This document shows, piece after piece, positions 1 to 9,103 of a stretch of DNA of 64,000 bases (its first letter is position 1; the number at the start of each line of letters is the position of its first letter). The notes under the pieces were generated by a model, which was not told where the DNA came from, did not search any database, and saw nothing but the letters and a program-made list of their open reading frames with translations. The position numbers were made by a program, and so were the translations under genes. The stretch is from Aureibaculum sp. 2308TA14-22 (GTDB taxonomy: Bacteria; Bacteroidota; Bacteroidia; Flavobacteriales; Flavobacteriaceae). Location of the stretch: positions 434,001 to 498,000 of the forward strand of contig NZ_JBEWXT010000001.1 in the NCBI RefSeq assembly GCF_040538665.1. Direction: 5' to 3'.

Positions 1-1461
1 CGTGATGTTTTTATTGACCTGTTAGGATATAGAAAATATGGACATAACGAAGGTGATGAACCACGTTTTACCCAACCAACATTATACAAAGCCATTGCTA
101 AGCATAGTAACCCAAAAGATATTTATGTTTCTAGATTACTAGAAGAAAATGTTGTTGATGAGGCTTATGTAGAAAAGTTGAAGGACGACTATAAATCTAT
201 GTTAGAAAGGGAATATGAGAAATCAAAGAAAGACGAGTCTTCTGTTGTAAAGCCTTTTATGGAAAGTACTTGGCAAGGTTTTATACGTGCAGATGAGAAG
301 GATATGCTAAAGACAATTAATACTGCTTATGCTGAAAAGAAATTAAAAGGAATTGCTGATGTAATTTCGCATGTGCCTGAAGGTGCTAACTTTGTTAGAA
401 AAGCAGTACGAATTTTAAATGACAGAGCAAAAATGATTGATGCCGACAAGCTGGATTGGGGCTTAGCGGAGACATTAGCTTATGGCTCTCTTTTAGAAGA
501 AGGATTTAATGTGCGGATTTCTGGTCAAGATGTAGAGCGAGGTACATTCAGTCATAGACATGCTATTTTGCGTGATGAAGTTACAGAAGAACGTATCAAC
601 TTGTTAAATAGTAATTCAAACAATAAAGGTGTTATGACCATTTATAATTCTTTGTTGTCTGAATATGGCGTTTTGGGTTTTGACTACGGTTACGCTATGG
701 CTCATCCAAATACATTGACGATTTGGGAAGCACAGTTTGGCGATTTTAGTAATGGTGCCCAAATTATATTTGACCAATATATGTCCGCTGCCGAAGATAA
801 ATGGAAACTCCAAAACGGTATTGTGGTTTTATTGCCTCATGGTTATGAGGGTCAGGGTTCTGAGCATTCTTCTGCAAGAATAGAGCGTTATTTACAATTA
901 TGTGCCATGCACAATATGACTGTGACAAATTGTACAACACCTGCTAATTTCTATCATTTATTACGTCGTCAAATGAAAAGAAATTACAGAAAACCTTTAA
1001 TAGTTTTTACGCCTAAAAGTTTGTTGCGTCATCCTAAAGCGGTATCTAACCTGAACGATTTGGCCAAAGGTGAATTTCAAACTGTGATTGACGATACTGT
1101 AACTAAGGACAAGGTAAAGAAATTAGTATTTTGTACCGGTAAAGTTTATTATGATTTATTGGCAGAACGTGAAGAATTAAAAAGAGAGGATGTCGCTCTA
1201 GTTCGAATAGAGCAATTATTTCCACTAGATTTAGAAAAAATACAGCGTATTATAAATCAGTATAAAAATGTAAAAAGATACGTTTGGGCTCAAGAAGAAC
1301 CAGAAAATATGGGAGCTTGGAGTTATATGTTGCAACGCTTTACATTGGTGAAATTAGAAGTTGCTAGCAGACCGTTTTATGCCGTACCTGCCGCTGGTTC
1401 TAGTGCTAGGTTTAAGAGAAGGCAACAACGCGTATTGGATTTGGTTTTTGATAAAAAATAG
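1..1461 (+). CDS. sucA: 2-oxoglutarate dehydrogenase E1 component, 3' part
   Basis: This is the C-terminal part of the thiamine-diphosphate-dependent E1 subunit of the 2-oxoglutarate dehydrogenase complex in the TCA cycle. The reading frame is open from the first base, so the gene starts before the window; an internal TTG at 178 is not the real start. The first residues contain the family motif YRKYGHNEGDEPRFTQP, which belongs to the ThDP-binding part of SucA-type E1 enzymes. Downstream come the transketolase pyrimidine-like domain (FSHRHAIL, VLGFDYGYA, WEAQFGDF, LLPHGYEGQGSEHSSARIER) and the C-terminal multifunctional domain, ending in VFDKK. About 487 codons of a usual 900 or more are present. 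sucB follows 83 bases later on the same strand, as expected for an E1-E2 operon. Identity is secure. Confidence 0.96.
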   Translation, partial: RDVFIDLLGYRKYGHNEGDEPRFTQPTLYKAIAKHSNPKDIYVSRLLEENVVDEAYVEKLKDDYKSMLEREYEKSKKDESSVVKPFMESTWQGFIRADEKDMLKTINTAYAEKKLKGIADVISHVPEGANFVRKAVRILNDRAKMIDADKLDWGLAETLAYGSLLEEGFNVRISGQDVERGTFSHRHAILRDEVTEERINLLNSNSNNKGVMTIYNSLLSEYGVLGFDYGYAMAHPNTLTIWEAQFGDFSNGAQIIFDQYMSAAEDKWKLQNGIVVLLPHGYEGQGSEHSSARIERYLQLCAMHNMTVTNCTTPANFYHLLRRQMKRNYRKPLIVFTPKSLLRHPKAVSNLNDLAKGEFQTVIDDTVTKDKVKKLVFCTGKVYYDLLAEREELKREDVALVRIEQLFPLDLEKIQRIINQYKNVKRYVWAQEEPENMGAWSYMLQRFTLVKLEVASRPFYAVPAAGSSARFKRRQQRVLDLVFDKK

Positions 1462-1501
1462 ATAATAATAAATAAATTCCACTAATTTTGATTGGAATTA
1501 G

Positions 1502-1519
1502 TCCCGATAGCTTTCGGGA
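1502..1519. repeat. short palindromic intergenic repeat (TCCCGA stem)
   Basis: Between sucA and sucB, TCCCGA (1502-1507) pairs with TCGGGA (1514-1519) around a six-base loop. A similar element lies at 17273-17287. Short CCCGA/TCGGG hairpins are, to my knowledge, scattered through flavobacterial intergenic DNA. Whether this one affects sucA-sucB messenger stability is inference. Confidence 0.5.
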
Positions 1520-1544
1520 TTGAAATTTGATAATTTAGACAATT

Positions 1545-2759
1545 ATGGTTTTAGAAATGAAAGTCCCTTCACCGGGCGAATCGATTACAGAAGTAGAAAT
1601 TGCAACTTGGTTGGTTGAAGATGGTGATTATGTAGAAAAGGATCAAGCAATTGCTGAGGTCGATTCTGATAAAGCAACACTTGAGTTACCGGCTGAAGAA
1701 AGCGGCATAATAACACTAAAAGCAGAAGAAGGCGATGCTGTTGCCGTTGGTGCAGTTGTCTGTCATATTGATACCAGTGCAAAAAAACCGAGCGGTACAG
1801 GTTCAAAAAAGGAAGAAGCCAAAGAAACTCCCGCTAAAAAAGAAGAAAAACCAACTGAAACTAAAAAGCAAGAAACTTATGCAAGTGGAACAGCTTCTCC
1901 TGCAGCAAAAAAGATTTTAGCAGAAAAAGGTATTGATGCAAATACTATAAAGGGTACAGGTAAAGATGGTAGAATTACCAAAAACGATGCTGTAAATGCT
2001 ACACCAAGTATGGGTACACCAACAACTGGAGGAGCAAGGGGTTCTGAGCGAAAAAAACTATCTATGCTTCGTAGAAAAGTTGCAGAGCGTTTGGTATCCG
2101 TTAAAAACGAAACCGCCATGCTCACTACTTTTAACGAGGTAGATATGCAACCGATATTCGATTTACGTAAGACTTATAAAGAAGATTTTAAAGCCAAACA
2201 CGGTGTTGGTTTAGGTTTTATGAGTTTTTTCACTAAAGCTGTAGTACGAGCCTTACAAATGTATCCTGATGTAAATTCAATGATTGACGGAGATTTTAAA
2301 GTTTCCTATGATTTTCAAGATATATCTATTGCGGTTTCGGGTCCAAAAGGATTGATGGTTCCAGTAATCAGAAATGCAGAAAATCTAACTTTTAGGGGTG
2401 TTGAGGCTGAAGTTAAACGTTTGGCAATACGGGCTCGGGAAGGTGAAATTACTGTTGATGAAATGACAGGAGGTACGTTTACCATCACCAATGGCGGTGT
2501 ATTTGGGTCAATGTTGTCTACTCCAATTATAAATCCACCACAGAGTGCTATTTTAGGGATGCACAATATTGTGGAACGTCCCGTAGCTATAAACGGAGCG
2601 GTTACCATAAGGCCTATTATGTACGTGGCATTATCATACGACCATAGAATTATTGATGGTAAAGAGTCAGTAGGGTTTTTAGTTGCGGTTAAAGAAGCAT
2701 TAGAAAATCCTGAAGAGCTATTAATGGACAATAATGCTAAAAAAGCATTGGAAATGTAA
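1545..2759 (+). CDS. sucB: dihydrolipoyllysine-residue succinyltransferase (E2)
   Basis: This is the E2 core of the 2-oxoglutarate dehydrogenase complex. It transfers the succinyl group from the lipoyl arm to CoA. The 404-residue protein has the usual order: an N-terminal lipoyl domain with the lipoylation site [10 protein letters not shown] (Lys43), an Ala/Lys/Pro/Glu-rich linker (about 85-120), a peripheral subunit-binding domain ([27 protein letters not shown]) and a catalytic acyltransferase domain ending in the active-site motif [10 protein letters not shown]. Length and domain order are normal. It is probably co-transcribed with sucA, with a small palindrome in the spacer, and a strong terminator hairpin follows the stop. 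A branched-chain or pyruvate E2 is unlikely because the partner E1 is SucA-type. Confidence 0.95.
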   Translation: MVLEMKVPSPGESITEVEIATWLVEDGDYVEKDQAIAEVDSDKATLELPAEESGIITLKAEEGDAVAVGAVVCHIDTSAKKPSGTGSKKEEAKETPAKKEEKPTETKKQETYASGTASPAAKKILAEKGIDANTIKGTGKDGRITKNDAVNATPSMGTPTTGGARGSERKKLSMLRRKVAERLVSVKNETAMLTTFNEVDMQPIFDLRKTYKEDFKAKHGVGLGFMSFFTKAVVRALQMYPDVNSMIDGDFKVSYDFQDISIAVSGPKGLMVPVIRNAENLTFRGVEAEVKRLAIRAREGEITVDEMTGGTFTITNGGVFGSMLSTPIINPPQSAILGMHNIVERPVAINGAVTIRPIMYVALSYDHRIIDGKESVGFLVAVKEALENPEELLMDNNAKKALEM

Positions 2760-2782
2760 TTTTTTAAGATTTGGAAATTGAG

Positions 2783-2812
2783 TCCGAAATTCAATAGAAT
2801 TTCGGGTTTTTT
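2783..2812 (+). terminator. Rho-independent terminator after sucB
   Basis: CCGAAATTC (2784-2792) pairs perfectly with GAATTTCGG (2797-2805) around the loop AATA, with a possible extra G-U pair, followed by a run of six T. It lies 24 bases after the sucB stop and closes the sucAB unit. Confidence 0.85.
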
Positions 2813-2868
2813 GCTTTTGTGTATTTAAACCTTTTCACTTCGGATTAGTCAAAATTGAAAATACGATT

Positions 2869-3834
2869 ATGAAAAAAGTTTTACTTTACTTAGCGTTGTT
2901 GCTTTTTATTTTAGCATGTAATGCTGATAATGACACGATAGAAATACCAAAGGATAACGATTTAATTATTGGAGTAAATACACAAAGGGTATTTCAAACG
3001 AAATTTCATCCTGGGCTTTCAGAAGATCAAATCATTGATAGGGTAGCGAGTCTTATCAATCAGTTAAAATTCAATTCCATTCGTATTGGTGGTACAGCCT
3101 CTTTTGGTGGAACTTTTGATACTATTTACAAGGGTTTTGGATGGGCAAAATACAACCATATTGAGGAGGTGAGAAATGTGCATCCAAATGACTATTCAAA
3201 AAATGAACCTTTTAATTACAATGTTATCGCTTTAAAGATGGCTCAAAAAGCAAATGTTTCTGTTTGGATCGATTTGCATAGGTATATGACCGATGAAGAT
3301 ATTGATTACGCCATGCAGTTGGTTAAAGATTATGGAGTTACATTGGCCGGTGTAACGCGAGACAACGAACCATATGTGCCAGAAAGAGAAGAACATATGG
3401 AAGCCGCTTATCAAGAGTTTACGGATTCAAGATTTAGAAATTTTTCATGGCCGGCCATGTCAGTGATTGCTGAAGGACAGGGTAATGACAGAGCAAATAG
3501 GGAATCCAGATGTATAGCTTTAGTTAATCAATATAGAGCTAATGACGAGAGTATTGAGATCCATTCTTATGTACCTAGAGAATATACGGGCACCCCTAAA
3601 CAATGGATTCAAGATATTATTAATGATACAAAACAAGCTTATAATGTTACAAACGATCAAATTATGTTAGGTGAATGGAGTGGAAAAAATCAAGAAAATT
3701 TCTCTGATGACGAAATTGAAAAGATTATTAGTGATTATTTGGAAGTTTTACAAAAAGAAAAAATAGCCAGTTATTATCAAGTATTGGGGACAGATTTTGA
3801 TGAAGTGGGATTATATAATTTTGAAAAAGATTAA
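2869..3834 (+). CDS. lipoprotein with clan GH-A glycoside hydrolase signature
   Basis: The 321-residue protein begins with a signal peptide and lipobox (LLFILAC, lipid Cys at 17), so it is probably an anchored lipoprotein. The rest reads like a TIM barrel. TRDNEPYVPE carries the Asn-Glu-Pro motif (166-168) that marks the acid/base Glu at the end of strand 4 in clan GH-A glycosidases. IEIHSYVP (229-236) resembles the strand-6 His-x-Tyr, and LGEWSG supplies a candidate nucleophile (Glu269) on strand 7. The start of the barrel (NSIRIGGT, SVWIDLHRY) fits the same fold. The substrate cannot be read from sequence, and no SusCD genes are adjacent. Nothing suggests a functional link to sucAB, which ends at a terminator. 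The family is inferred from motifs only. Confidence 0.6.
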   Translation: MKKVLLYLALLLFILACNADNDTIEIPKDNDLIIGVNTQRVFQTKFHPGLSEDQIIDRVASLINQLKFNSIRIGGTASFGGTFDTIYKGFGWAKYNHIEEVRNVHPNDYSKNEPFNYNVIALKMAQKANVSVWIDLHRYMTDEDIDYAMQLVKDYGVTLAGVTRDNEPYVPEREEHMEAAYQEFTDSRFRNFSWPAMSVIAEGQGNDRANRESRCIALVNQYRANDESIEIHSYVPREYTGTPKQWIQDIINDTKQAYNVTNDQIMLGEWSGKNQENFSDDEIEKIISDYLEVLQKEKIASYYQVLGTDFDEVGLYNFEKD

Positions 3835-3876
3835 TTTAATAGAGGAGCGTCTGTTTTTATGAATAGATAAGGAGAG

Positions 3877-4644
3877 TTAAGTTAAATTTTTAAAATTTTT
3901 ATCAATATAATCAATAGCTTCTTGTTGTGTTAAAGCGGCAAAATTTTTATAACGTTTGTGCACATCAACAATTTCGTCTAATGCTTCATTTACCAATTCT
4001 TTATTTTTCCAAGTTTTTAAATGGTTAACCACAGTTGCTAAACAACCTTTTTTGTAGGCTATTTGACCCAAAACATGAATAAGTGTATTTCGAACCCTCG
4101 AAGTTTCGTCAAATTGTAATTTAGCTAACATTGGTAGTATATCCTGAGGGTATTTTCGTCCTCTTAATTCTATTCCATGACAAATTTCTCGTCTTATTTC
4201 TTTGTTTGGATGTTCAAGATAGTGGTTTGCCCAATTAAATACAGGTTTTGGGTTTATTTCTCCCATTTTTTTAACTGAACCAATAACGACATTTCTTACA
4301 GAATGATGTTCGTCAAACAAGCCAATATCAAAAAATGGTTGTACTTCTATAAAATGAAATTTTCCAATTTCTCCAGCAGCATTAATTGTAGTCTGTCTTA
4401 TTTTTTCATTGTCCGATTTCAATAATTTTTCTAGAATATTTATTATGGTTGATCTAAGATTTCTGTTTGCATTATATACCTTTCCTATGGCTTGATAGGC
4501 AGTCTTTCTAATATAAGTATCCTCATCGGAAGCATGGTTAATAATTTGAGCTACATTATTACTAGAAATACCTTCAATAACTTGTTTATTGATTTTGTCA
4601 ACCAATAGGGTACGTTCATCTTTTGATAAATCATAAAAGGCCAT
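3877..4644 (-). CDS. HEAT-repeat protein
   Basis: The 255-residue protein has no signal peptide and is almost entirely helical. It shows repeated HEAT-like units with the pattern of hydrophobic helix, charged turn and conserved Arg: IRKTAYQAIGKVY, IRQTTINAAGEIG, VRNVVIGSVKKMG, IRREICHGIELRG, VRNTLIHVLGQIA. HEAT arrays of this size act as scaffolds or, in the AlkC/AlkD group, as DNA glycosylases. I do not see enough to claim the latter. It converges on the upstream GH-like gene and follows the FAD oxidoreductase gene on the same strand, 42 bases downstream of it. No start ambiguity: ATG at 4644. Confidence 0.75.
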   Translation of the reverse strand: MAFYDLSKDERTLLVDKINKQVIEGISSNNVAQIINHASDEDTYIRKTAYQAIGKVYNANRNLRSTIINILEKLLKSDNEKIRQTTINAAGEIGKFHFIEVQPFFDIGLFDEHHSVRNVVIGSVKKMGEINPKPVFNWANHYLEHPNKEIRREICHGIELRGRKYPQDILPMLAKLQFDETSRVRNTLIHVLGQIAYKKGCLATVVNHLKTWKNKELVNEALDEIVDVHKRYKNFAALTQQEAIDYIDKNFKNLT

Positions 4645-4686
4645 AAATTTTTAATTTTTTTCTTGTTATAAGAGGCTATTCTTTTT

Positions 4687-5727
4687 TTAACCAAACCTTG
4701 AAATATCAACCTCATTAGACAAATCTTGGTTGTTTTCTAAATGATTATACAGTTGATATGCCATTTTAGGAGCTAACATCACGCCTCTAGTGCCTAATCC
4801 ATTTAAAATGGCAAGTTGAGAATGAATAGGATGTTTCCCTAAAATTGGTCGCCGGTCTTTTACAGTGGGCCTAATTCCTGCATGATGGTCAATCACTTTG
4901 TAAGGCACATTTATAATTTTTTGTAATTTGTTTTCAAGTTCTTCTCTGGCTTCACTTGTAGGATTCATCGTTTTGTCTTCCCAATTAAAAGTAGCTCCAA
5001 CTTTGTAGTTATTATCTCCTAAAGGCATAATAAATACTGATGATTTAATAATAGATTTAATATTGAGGTTAGGGGAGTGGATAGTTAGCAGTTCCCCTTT
5101 AGCTTCTTTTAACGGAATAGCTGCAAAGAAAGGATTTTTTACTACTCCATACCCTTCGCAAAAAAGGATTCTTTTGGCTGTTATACCTTTGTAAGTTAAC
5201 GAATTATTATCAAAATTAATTTGGTCGTAATTAAAACGCTCGTTTATTAATTGCTCTTTCTGTTGCAAGAAATTTGTGTATGTATTAAGTAAAGCTCTAG
5301 TGTCAATTTTACCAGTATTTGTGATGCGTCCTAATCCAAACGGGGCATTAATCCTTTGATTGTCATTTTTAATAATTTTTGGAATCATATAATCGCTAAA
5401 AAATGGCTTGTCGCAGGCATTAAACCAATTGTTTTGCTCTTCAACTGAAGTGAAAATTCTATCAATTTCTAGCGGGTAGTCAATTTGAATATTTAATTTT
5501 TTTTCTAACTTCATGTAAAAGGGAATAGCAAGGTCTAACTGATCAAAAGCATCCCAAACAGGTGTAAAACGTTTTAGAATTACGGGGTTATAAACACCAC
5601 CAGCTACGCGAGAAGAATTCTGAGAACAATCCTCATAAACAATAAATGATTTGTCATACTGTGCCAATACTTCCGCAAAAGCTAAACCTGCCAAACCTAA
5701 ACCTACAATTATATAATCTACCTGCAT
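4687..5727 (-). CDS. FAD-dependent oxidoreductase, DAO (DadA/glycine oxidase-like) family
   Basis: The 346-residue protein starts with a dinucleotide-binding fold, YIIVGLGLAGLAFAEVL, in which GxGxxG contacts FAD. It is followed by a DAO-type sequence (SRVAGGVYNPVILKRF) and, near the C-terminus, DHHAGIRPTVKDRRPILG and LNGLGTRGVMLAP, the second FAD-binding region typical of D-amino-acid oxidase and glycine oxidase relatives. There is no signal peptide, so it is cytoplasmic. Flavobacteria commonly carry this gene just downstream of the gliding operon. The amine or amino-acid substrate is unknown. Together with the HEAT gene it forms a same-strand pair, separated from gldN by a terminator. Confidence 0.82.
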   Translation of the reverse strand: MQVDYIIVGLGLAGLAFAEVLAQYDKSFIVYEDCSQNSSRVAGGVYNPVILKRFTPVWDAFDQLDLAIPFYMKLEKKLNIQIDYPLEIDRIFTSVEEQNNWFNACDKPFFSDYMIPKIIKNDNQRINAPFGLGRITNTGKIDTRALLNTYTNFLQQKEQLINERFNYDQINFDNNSLTYKGITAKRILFCEGYGVVKNPFFAAIPLKEAKGELLTIHSPNLNIKSIIKSSVFIMPLGDNNYKVGATFNWEDKTMNPTSEAREELENKLQKIINVPYKVIDHHAGIRPTVKDRRPILGKHPIHSQLAILNGLGTRGVMLAPKMAYQLYNHLENNQDLSNEVDISRFG

Positions 5728-5764
5728 TGGACAAAGGTAGTTATAAAGAGAATAAAGGCATAAA

Positions 5765-5798
5765 AAAAACTCCTACCCAATTAAGAGTAGAAGTTTTT
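5765..5798 (-). terminator. terminator of the gldKLMN operon
   Basis: Read on the minus strand, AAAAACTTCTAC (5798-5787) pairs with GTAGGAGTTTTT (5776-5765), with one G-U pair, and is followed by more T. The wobble pair forms only in minus-strand RNA, so the hairpin serves gldN rather than a plus-strand gene. Confidence 0.75.
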
Positions 5799-5820
5799 CA
5801 GATATACTACAGTGAATTTA

Positions 5821-6720
5821 TTAGTAATTCCACATGTCTAGTTCTTTATTTCTGATATCTTCTTTCAATCTATCAGCTTCTAGCACTTGAAATAACGCAT
5901 TTCCTTTTATGTATTCTGCAACATCTCTGTTACCATATATGTTCTCTTCTCTGTAAATACTAGCCACAAAACGACGAGCATTTAATAAATGATCATAAGA
6001 TAATGGGAACGCAGAGTTTTTGTTGTTAAACACTTTCATTTCATGAGTTATTTCTCTAGCTCCTGGATACCATACCCAGAATAATTCTACAAGTTCTTCC
6101 ATACTAGATTCGCCAGTACCCATAAAATTAACATCGGGAGCAACAGGTGCAATACCTAATAATCGGTACTTTAATTCACCTTGTCTTTTGTCGAAATACC
6201 ACACACCCTTAATTTTAAGACCAGAAATATCACCAGAAGTTAAATCAATTCTATCTACATATTCATCAGTAATTGACTCACCTTGATTTAATAATTCGTA
6301 ACCGGCATCACTTGTATCAATTCTAGACAAACGCCCTTCAATTTCTTTAAAAGTCAATTTGTTCTCAAAATAAGAATCGTCGTAAACATCGGCAATTTCT
6401 CCACTTTTAATACCTCTTAACAAAGTGTCATAAAGAGATCTTCTACTAGAGCTAATGTTGTTAGTATCTATAGGATAATAGAATGGTAAATTAATTTTCT
6501 CATTCAAATCCACATACTCCCACACCACTTTAGACCAAAGGATATCTCTATCATCTATGTAACCGTAAGGTAATGGTCCGTCATTATCAGCTGCTAATTG
6601 CTCTGCTGTTTTCATCCCAATTTCTTCAGGAATCTTTGCATTTAACAAGTTAGCTTGTGCGTTTATTGAGTTTGTTGCCAAGACCACAACACACACTACT
6701 AAAAAACCTCTCCAATTCAT
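5821..6720 (-). CDS. gldN: gliding motility / type IX secretion protein GldN
   Basis: GldN is a periplasmic component of the type IX secretion system. It forms the large periplasmic ring with the lipoprotein GldK. The 299-residue protein has a type I signal peptide (FLVVCVVVLATNSINAQA). It continues with family-typical sequence such as DDRDILWSKVVWEYVDLNEK, NLPFYYP, RSLYDTLLRGIKSGEI and LFWVWYPGARE. It is the last gene of gldK-gldL-gldM-gldN, 12 bases after gldM, which is the order in Flavobacterium johnsoniae; the porphyromonad homologue is PorN. The following hairpin ends the operon. Confidence 0.94.
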   Translation of the reverse strand: MNWRGFLVVCVVVLATNSINAQANLLNAKIPEEIGMKTAEQLAADNDGPLPYGYIDDRDILWSKVVWEYVDLNEKINLPFYYPIDTNNISSSRRSLYDTLLRGIKSGEIADVYDDSYFENKLTFKEIEGRLSRIDTSDAGYELLNQGESITDEYVDRIDLTSGDISGLKIKGVWYFDKRQGELKYRLLGIAPVAPDVNFMGTGESSMEELVELFWVWYPGAREITHEMKVFNNKNSAFPLSYDHLLNARRFVASIYREENIYGNRDVAEYIKGNALFQVLEADRLKEDIRNKELDMWNY

Positions 6721-6732
6721 AATTTTTATTTT

Positions 6733-8274
6733 TTAATTTAATTCTACGTTTAACGGTTGTGTTTTCTTTAAATAGTAACCACTGTTACCCGATAACGATG
6801 TTTTAAGGTCAAATATTGTAACCATATCGCCTTTTCTTGCTTTGCTTAAGGCTCTAATGGCAGCAGCATTGAATTTTCTACCTTTTACGATAACCGTTGG
6901 TGAACCTGGGACTCTAACACTAAAGCCAGATACATTAATTTTTAAGTCAAACTCAAAATCCGGTATAAGAGCTGATATTGTCATTTTTTGTAAAGAGCTC
7001 TTAGGCATTTTAACTACACCATACTGACTACCTCTTACCGCAGCAGAAGGTGGTGGAATATCTTTAATTCTAAACGTTTGCCCAGAAGTTACAGAAGAAC
7101 CGTCAGGTAATTTACCAGTAACATTAATTTTAACCGATTTACCTTTACCAGGAGTCATCATATACTTACCTAAACCAGAAGCTTTTTTAAGACCTGGTGC
7201 ATTCGCTGAAAGTTGATTGTCAGGTACACCTGGCATTGAAACAGTAATAGGGTTTTGTACACCTCTATATACTACATTCATTTTATCAGCTGAAATTACT
7301 GCACTGTTTGGTTTTGCAACTACTGCATAACTTGTATTAATAGGTAATCTAACTAATGAATCACCTTCTTTAAATACAAACTCACCTTTAATATCATTTT
7401 CACCAACATTACCAGCTGGGAATTCTAAAACAGCACCACCATCTTTAATATTCGTAATTTCTTTACCATTTACAATTACTTTGGTTGGTTTTAACGTAGC
7501 ATCATATTTACCTAATACTATTTTACCTCTAAAGTTTGCACCTTGTAATGTTGCTGGGTTTTCTGGTACTAAAATTGTAGTATAGTTTCTCATTGAAACA
7601 TCACTCTCCAATTGTCCTTGTACCATTGCCATCAACATTTCGTTTTCAGTCGTCTTAATGTCGGCCTGCATTTGAGAAAGATTGGTAATGGTAGTAATCA
7701 ATGGGAAACCTTCGTAACGATTGTTTATCCATGGTTGTGTACCTTCTCCGTCTTTTAACTTTTGTTCAGAAGTATCAAAGCGTGTATTTACTTTCGCTGT
7801 GATTTCTTCATAACCATCTCCTAAAAGAGTAGTTACTTCGTTACGATAGTTATTTATCTTATCCAAAAACGCTTGTCCAGCTTCGGTAAGTTTTTCTCCT
7901 TTAAAGAAAAATTCATTACCTGCATTTTCGCTGTCCATAGTTTCGTAATTGGTTGGATCTTCAACACCTGCTGTTAACTCTTCCTTCATTTTTTCAAGAT
8001 GAGCATTAAAGTCTAAAGATAAAGCTTGTACTTTCTGAGCATTTGTATTATGGTCTGCATACTTCTCTGGTTGATCGGCTGCTTTCGTAGCCAAATTCGC
8101 ATAAGTAGCTGCATTTTGTTGTTCCGCTGACACGTTAGATGCTGTCAGTTTTTCGTTCATGAAACCAAAAGCAGATAAAACTTGTTTTGACATATTCATT
8201 GCTAACATTGCAATAAATACCAAATACATTAAGTTAATCATTTTCTGCCTTGGTGATAGTTTGCCTCCTGCCAT
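6733..8274 (-). CDS. gldM: gliding motility / type IX secretion motor protein GldM
   Basis: GldM (PorM) spans the inner membrane once and reaches across the periplasm. With GldL it forms the proton-driven rotary motor that powers type IX secretion and gliding. The 513-residue protein starts with a short basic segment, MAGGKLSPRQK, then one membrane helix (MINLMYLVFIAMLAMNMSKQ), a helical region to about residue 220 and a series of beta domains to the end. Length and N-terminus match the family. It lies 55 bases after gldL and 12 bases before gldN. It is essential for secretion where tested in relatives. Confidence 0.95.
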   Translation of the reverse strand: MAGGKLSPRQKMINLMYLVFIAMLAMNMSKQVLSAFGFMNEKLTASNVSAEQQNAATYANLATKAADQPEKYADHNTNAQKVQALSLDFNAHLEKMKEELTAGVEDPTNYETMDSENAGNEFFFKGEKLTEAGQAFLDKINNYRNEVTTLLGDGYEEITAKVNTRFDTSEQKLKDGEGTQPWINNRYEGFPLITTITNLSQMQADIKTTENEMLMAMVQGQLESDVSMRNYTTILVPENPATLQGANFRGKIVLGKYDATLKPTKVIVNGKEITNIKDGGAVLEFPAGNVGENDIKGEFVFKEGDSLVRLPINTSYAVVAKPNSAVISADKMNVVYRGVQNPITVSMPGVPDNQLSANAPGLKKASGLGKYMMTPGKGKSVKINVTGKLPDGSSVTSGQTFRIKDIPPPSAAVRGSQYGVVKMPKSSLQKMTISALIPDFEFDLKINVSGFSVRVPGSPTVIVKGRKFNAAAIRALSKARKGDMVTIFDLKTSLSGNSGYYLKKTQPLNVELN

Positions 8275-8329
8275 TTTTTCTAATTAGTTTTAGTTAATAG
8301 TTGGGTTAAATTACTTTTTAATCTACTAA

Positions 8330-8974
8330 TTAGTTTCTGTTTGACATAGCAGACAACATACCTCCGTACACACCATTTAATGATGATAGGTTTGTAGCTA
8401 AAGATTCCATTTGATCTTTAAGTCTTACTGTATTTTCAGCAACAGCTTCACTTAATTGAGATTGTTTTTCAGCACTTTCGTATTGTACTTTATACAAACT
8501 GTTCAACGATTCCATATTAGAAGCAGCTAATGTTAATTGCTCACTATATTTGCTTGTTGCAGCAACAGAATTTGCAGCTGGTGCAATATTCTCAGCAGCA
8601 CCGGCAAAATTTTGGATGCTTGTAGATAATCTGTCCATTTTTTCAGAATCAAGATTTGCTTCAGCTAACATTGTATCTAATTTATCAGATAACATGCTTT
8701 CAGCATCTCCTTTACCAACGGCACGGTCAGAACCTTCGCCACCTGCTAATTCAGGGTATACCAATGACCAGTCTAAGTCTTCATCAACAGGTTCAAAAGC
8801 CGATAGGAAGAAAATAAATGCTTCCGTTACCAGACCAATAGTTAACATTACACCACCAGTTAGTGGTCCTATACTAAAGTGTAAGATTTTGAATAATGCT
8901 CCTATTAATACAATTGAAGCTCCAAGGCCGTAGGCCATGTTCATTAATTTTTTCTTTTTAAGTGATTGTGCCAT
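8330..8974 (-). CDS. gldL: gliding motility / type IX secretion motor protein GldL
   Basis: GldL (PorL) is the inner-membrane stator-like partner of GldM and couples proton flow to motor rotation. The 214-residue protein has two membrane helices near the N-terminus (about 14-34 and 38-60). Glu51 in LVTEAFIFF corresponds to the glutamate needed for function in F. johnsoniae GldL, and Lys29 and His32 (LFKILHF) correspond to the other polar membrane residues. The remaining 150 residues are a cytoplasmic, Ala/Ser-rich helical domain. The gene sits between gldK and gldM in the conserved order. Confidence 0.95.
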   Translation of the reverse strand: MAQSLKKKKLMNMAYGLGASIVLIGALFKILHFSIGPLTGGVMLTIGLVTEAFIFFLSAFEPVDEDLDWSLVYPELAGGEGSDRAVGKGDAESMLSDKLDTMLAEANLDSEKMDRLSTSIQNFAGAAENIAPAANSVAATSKYSEQLTLAASNMESLNSLYKVQYESAEKQSQLSEAVAENTVRLKDQMESLATNLSSLNGVYGGMLSAMSNRN

Positions 8975-9103
8975 AATTTTTCTTTTTTCGGGTTAATTTT
9001 AATTAATAATTTTTAGTTGGTTTATTTTAACGTTGTTTATTGTTAATTATTATTGTCAACGGAATTTGTTATCAAACTTTTATCAACAATTTCTTTTTGG
9101 GTG

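Noticed and set aside
1-1461. sucA as a 427-residue complete protein from 178
   Set aside because: The frame is open from base 1 and the upstream codons encode the conserved YRKYGHNEGDEPRF motif, so it is a truncated longer gene.
2315-2794. 159-codon open frame antisense to sucB
   Set aside because: It lies wholly opposite a well-conserved gene, has no family-like sequence and reflects codon bias of sucB.
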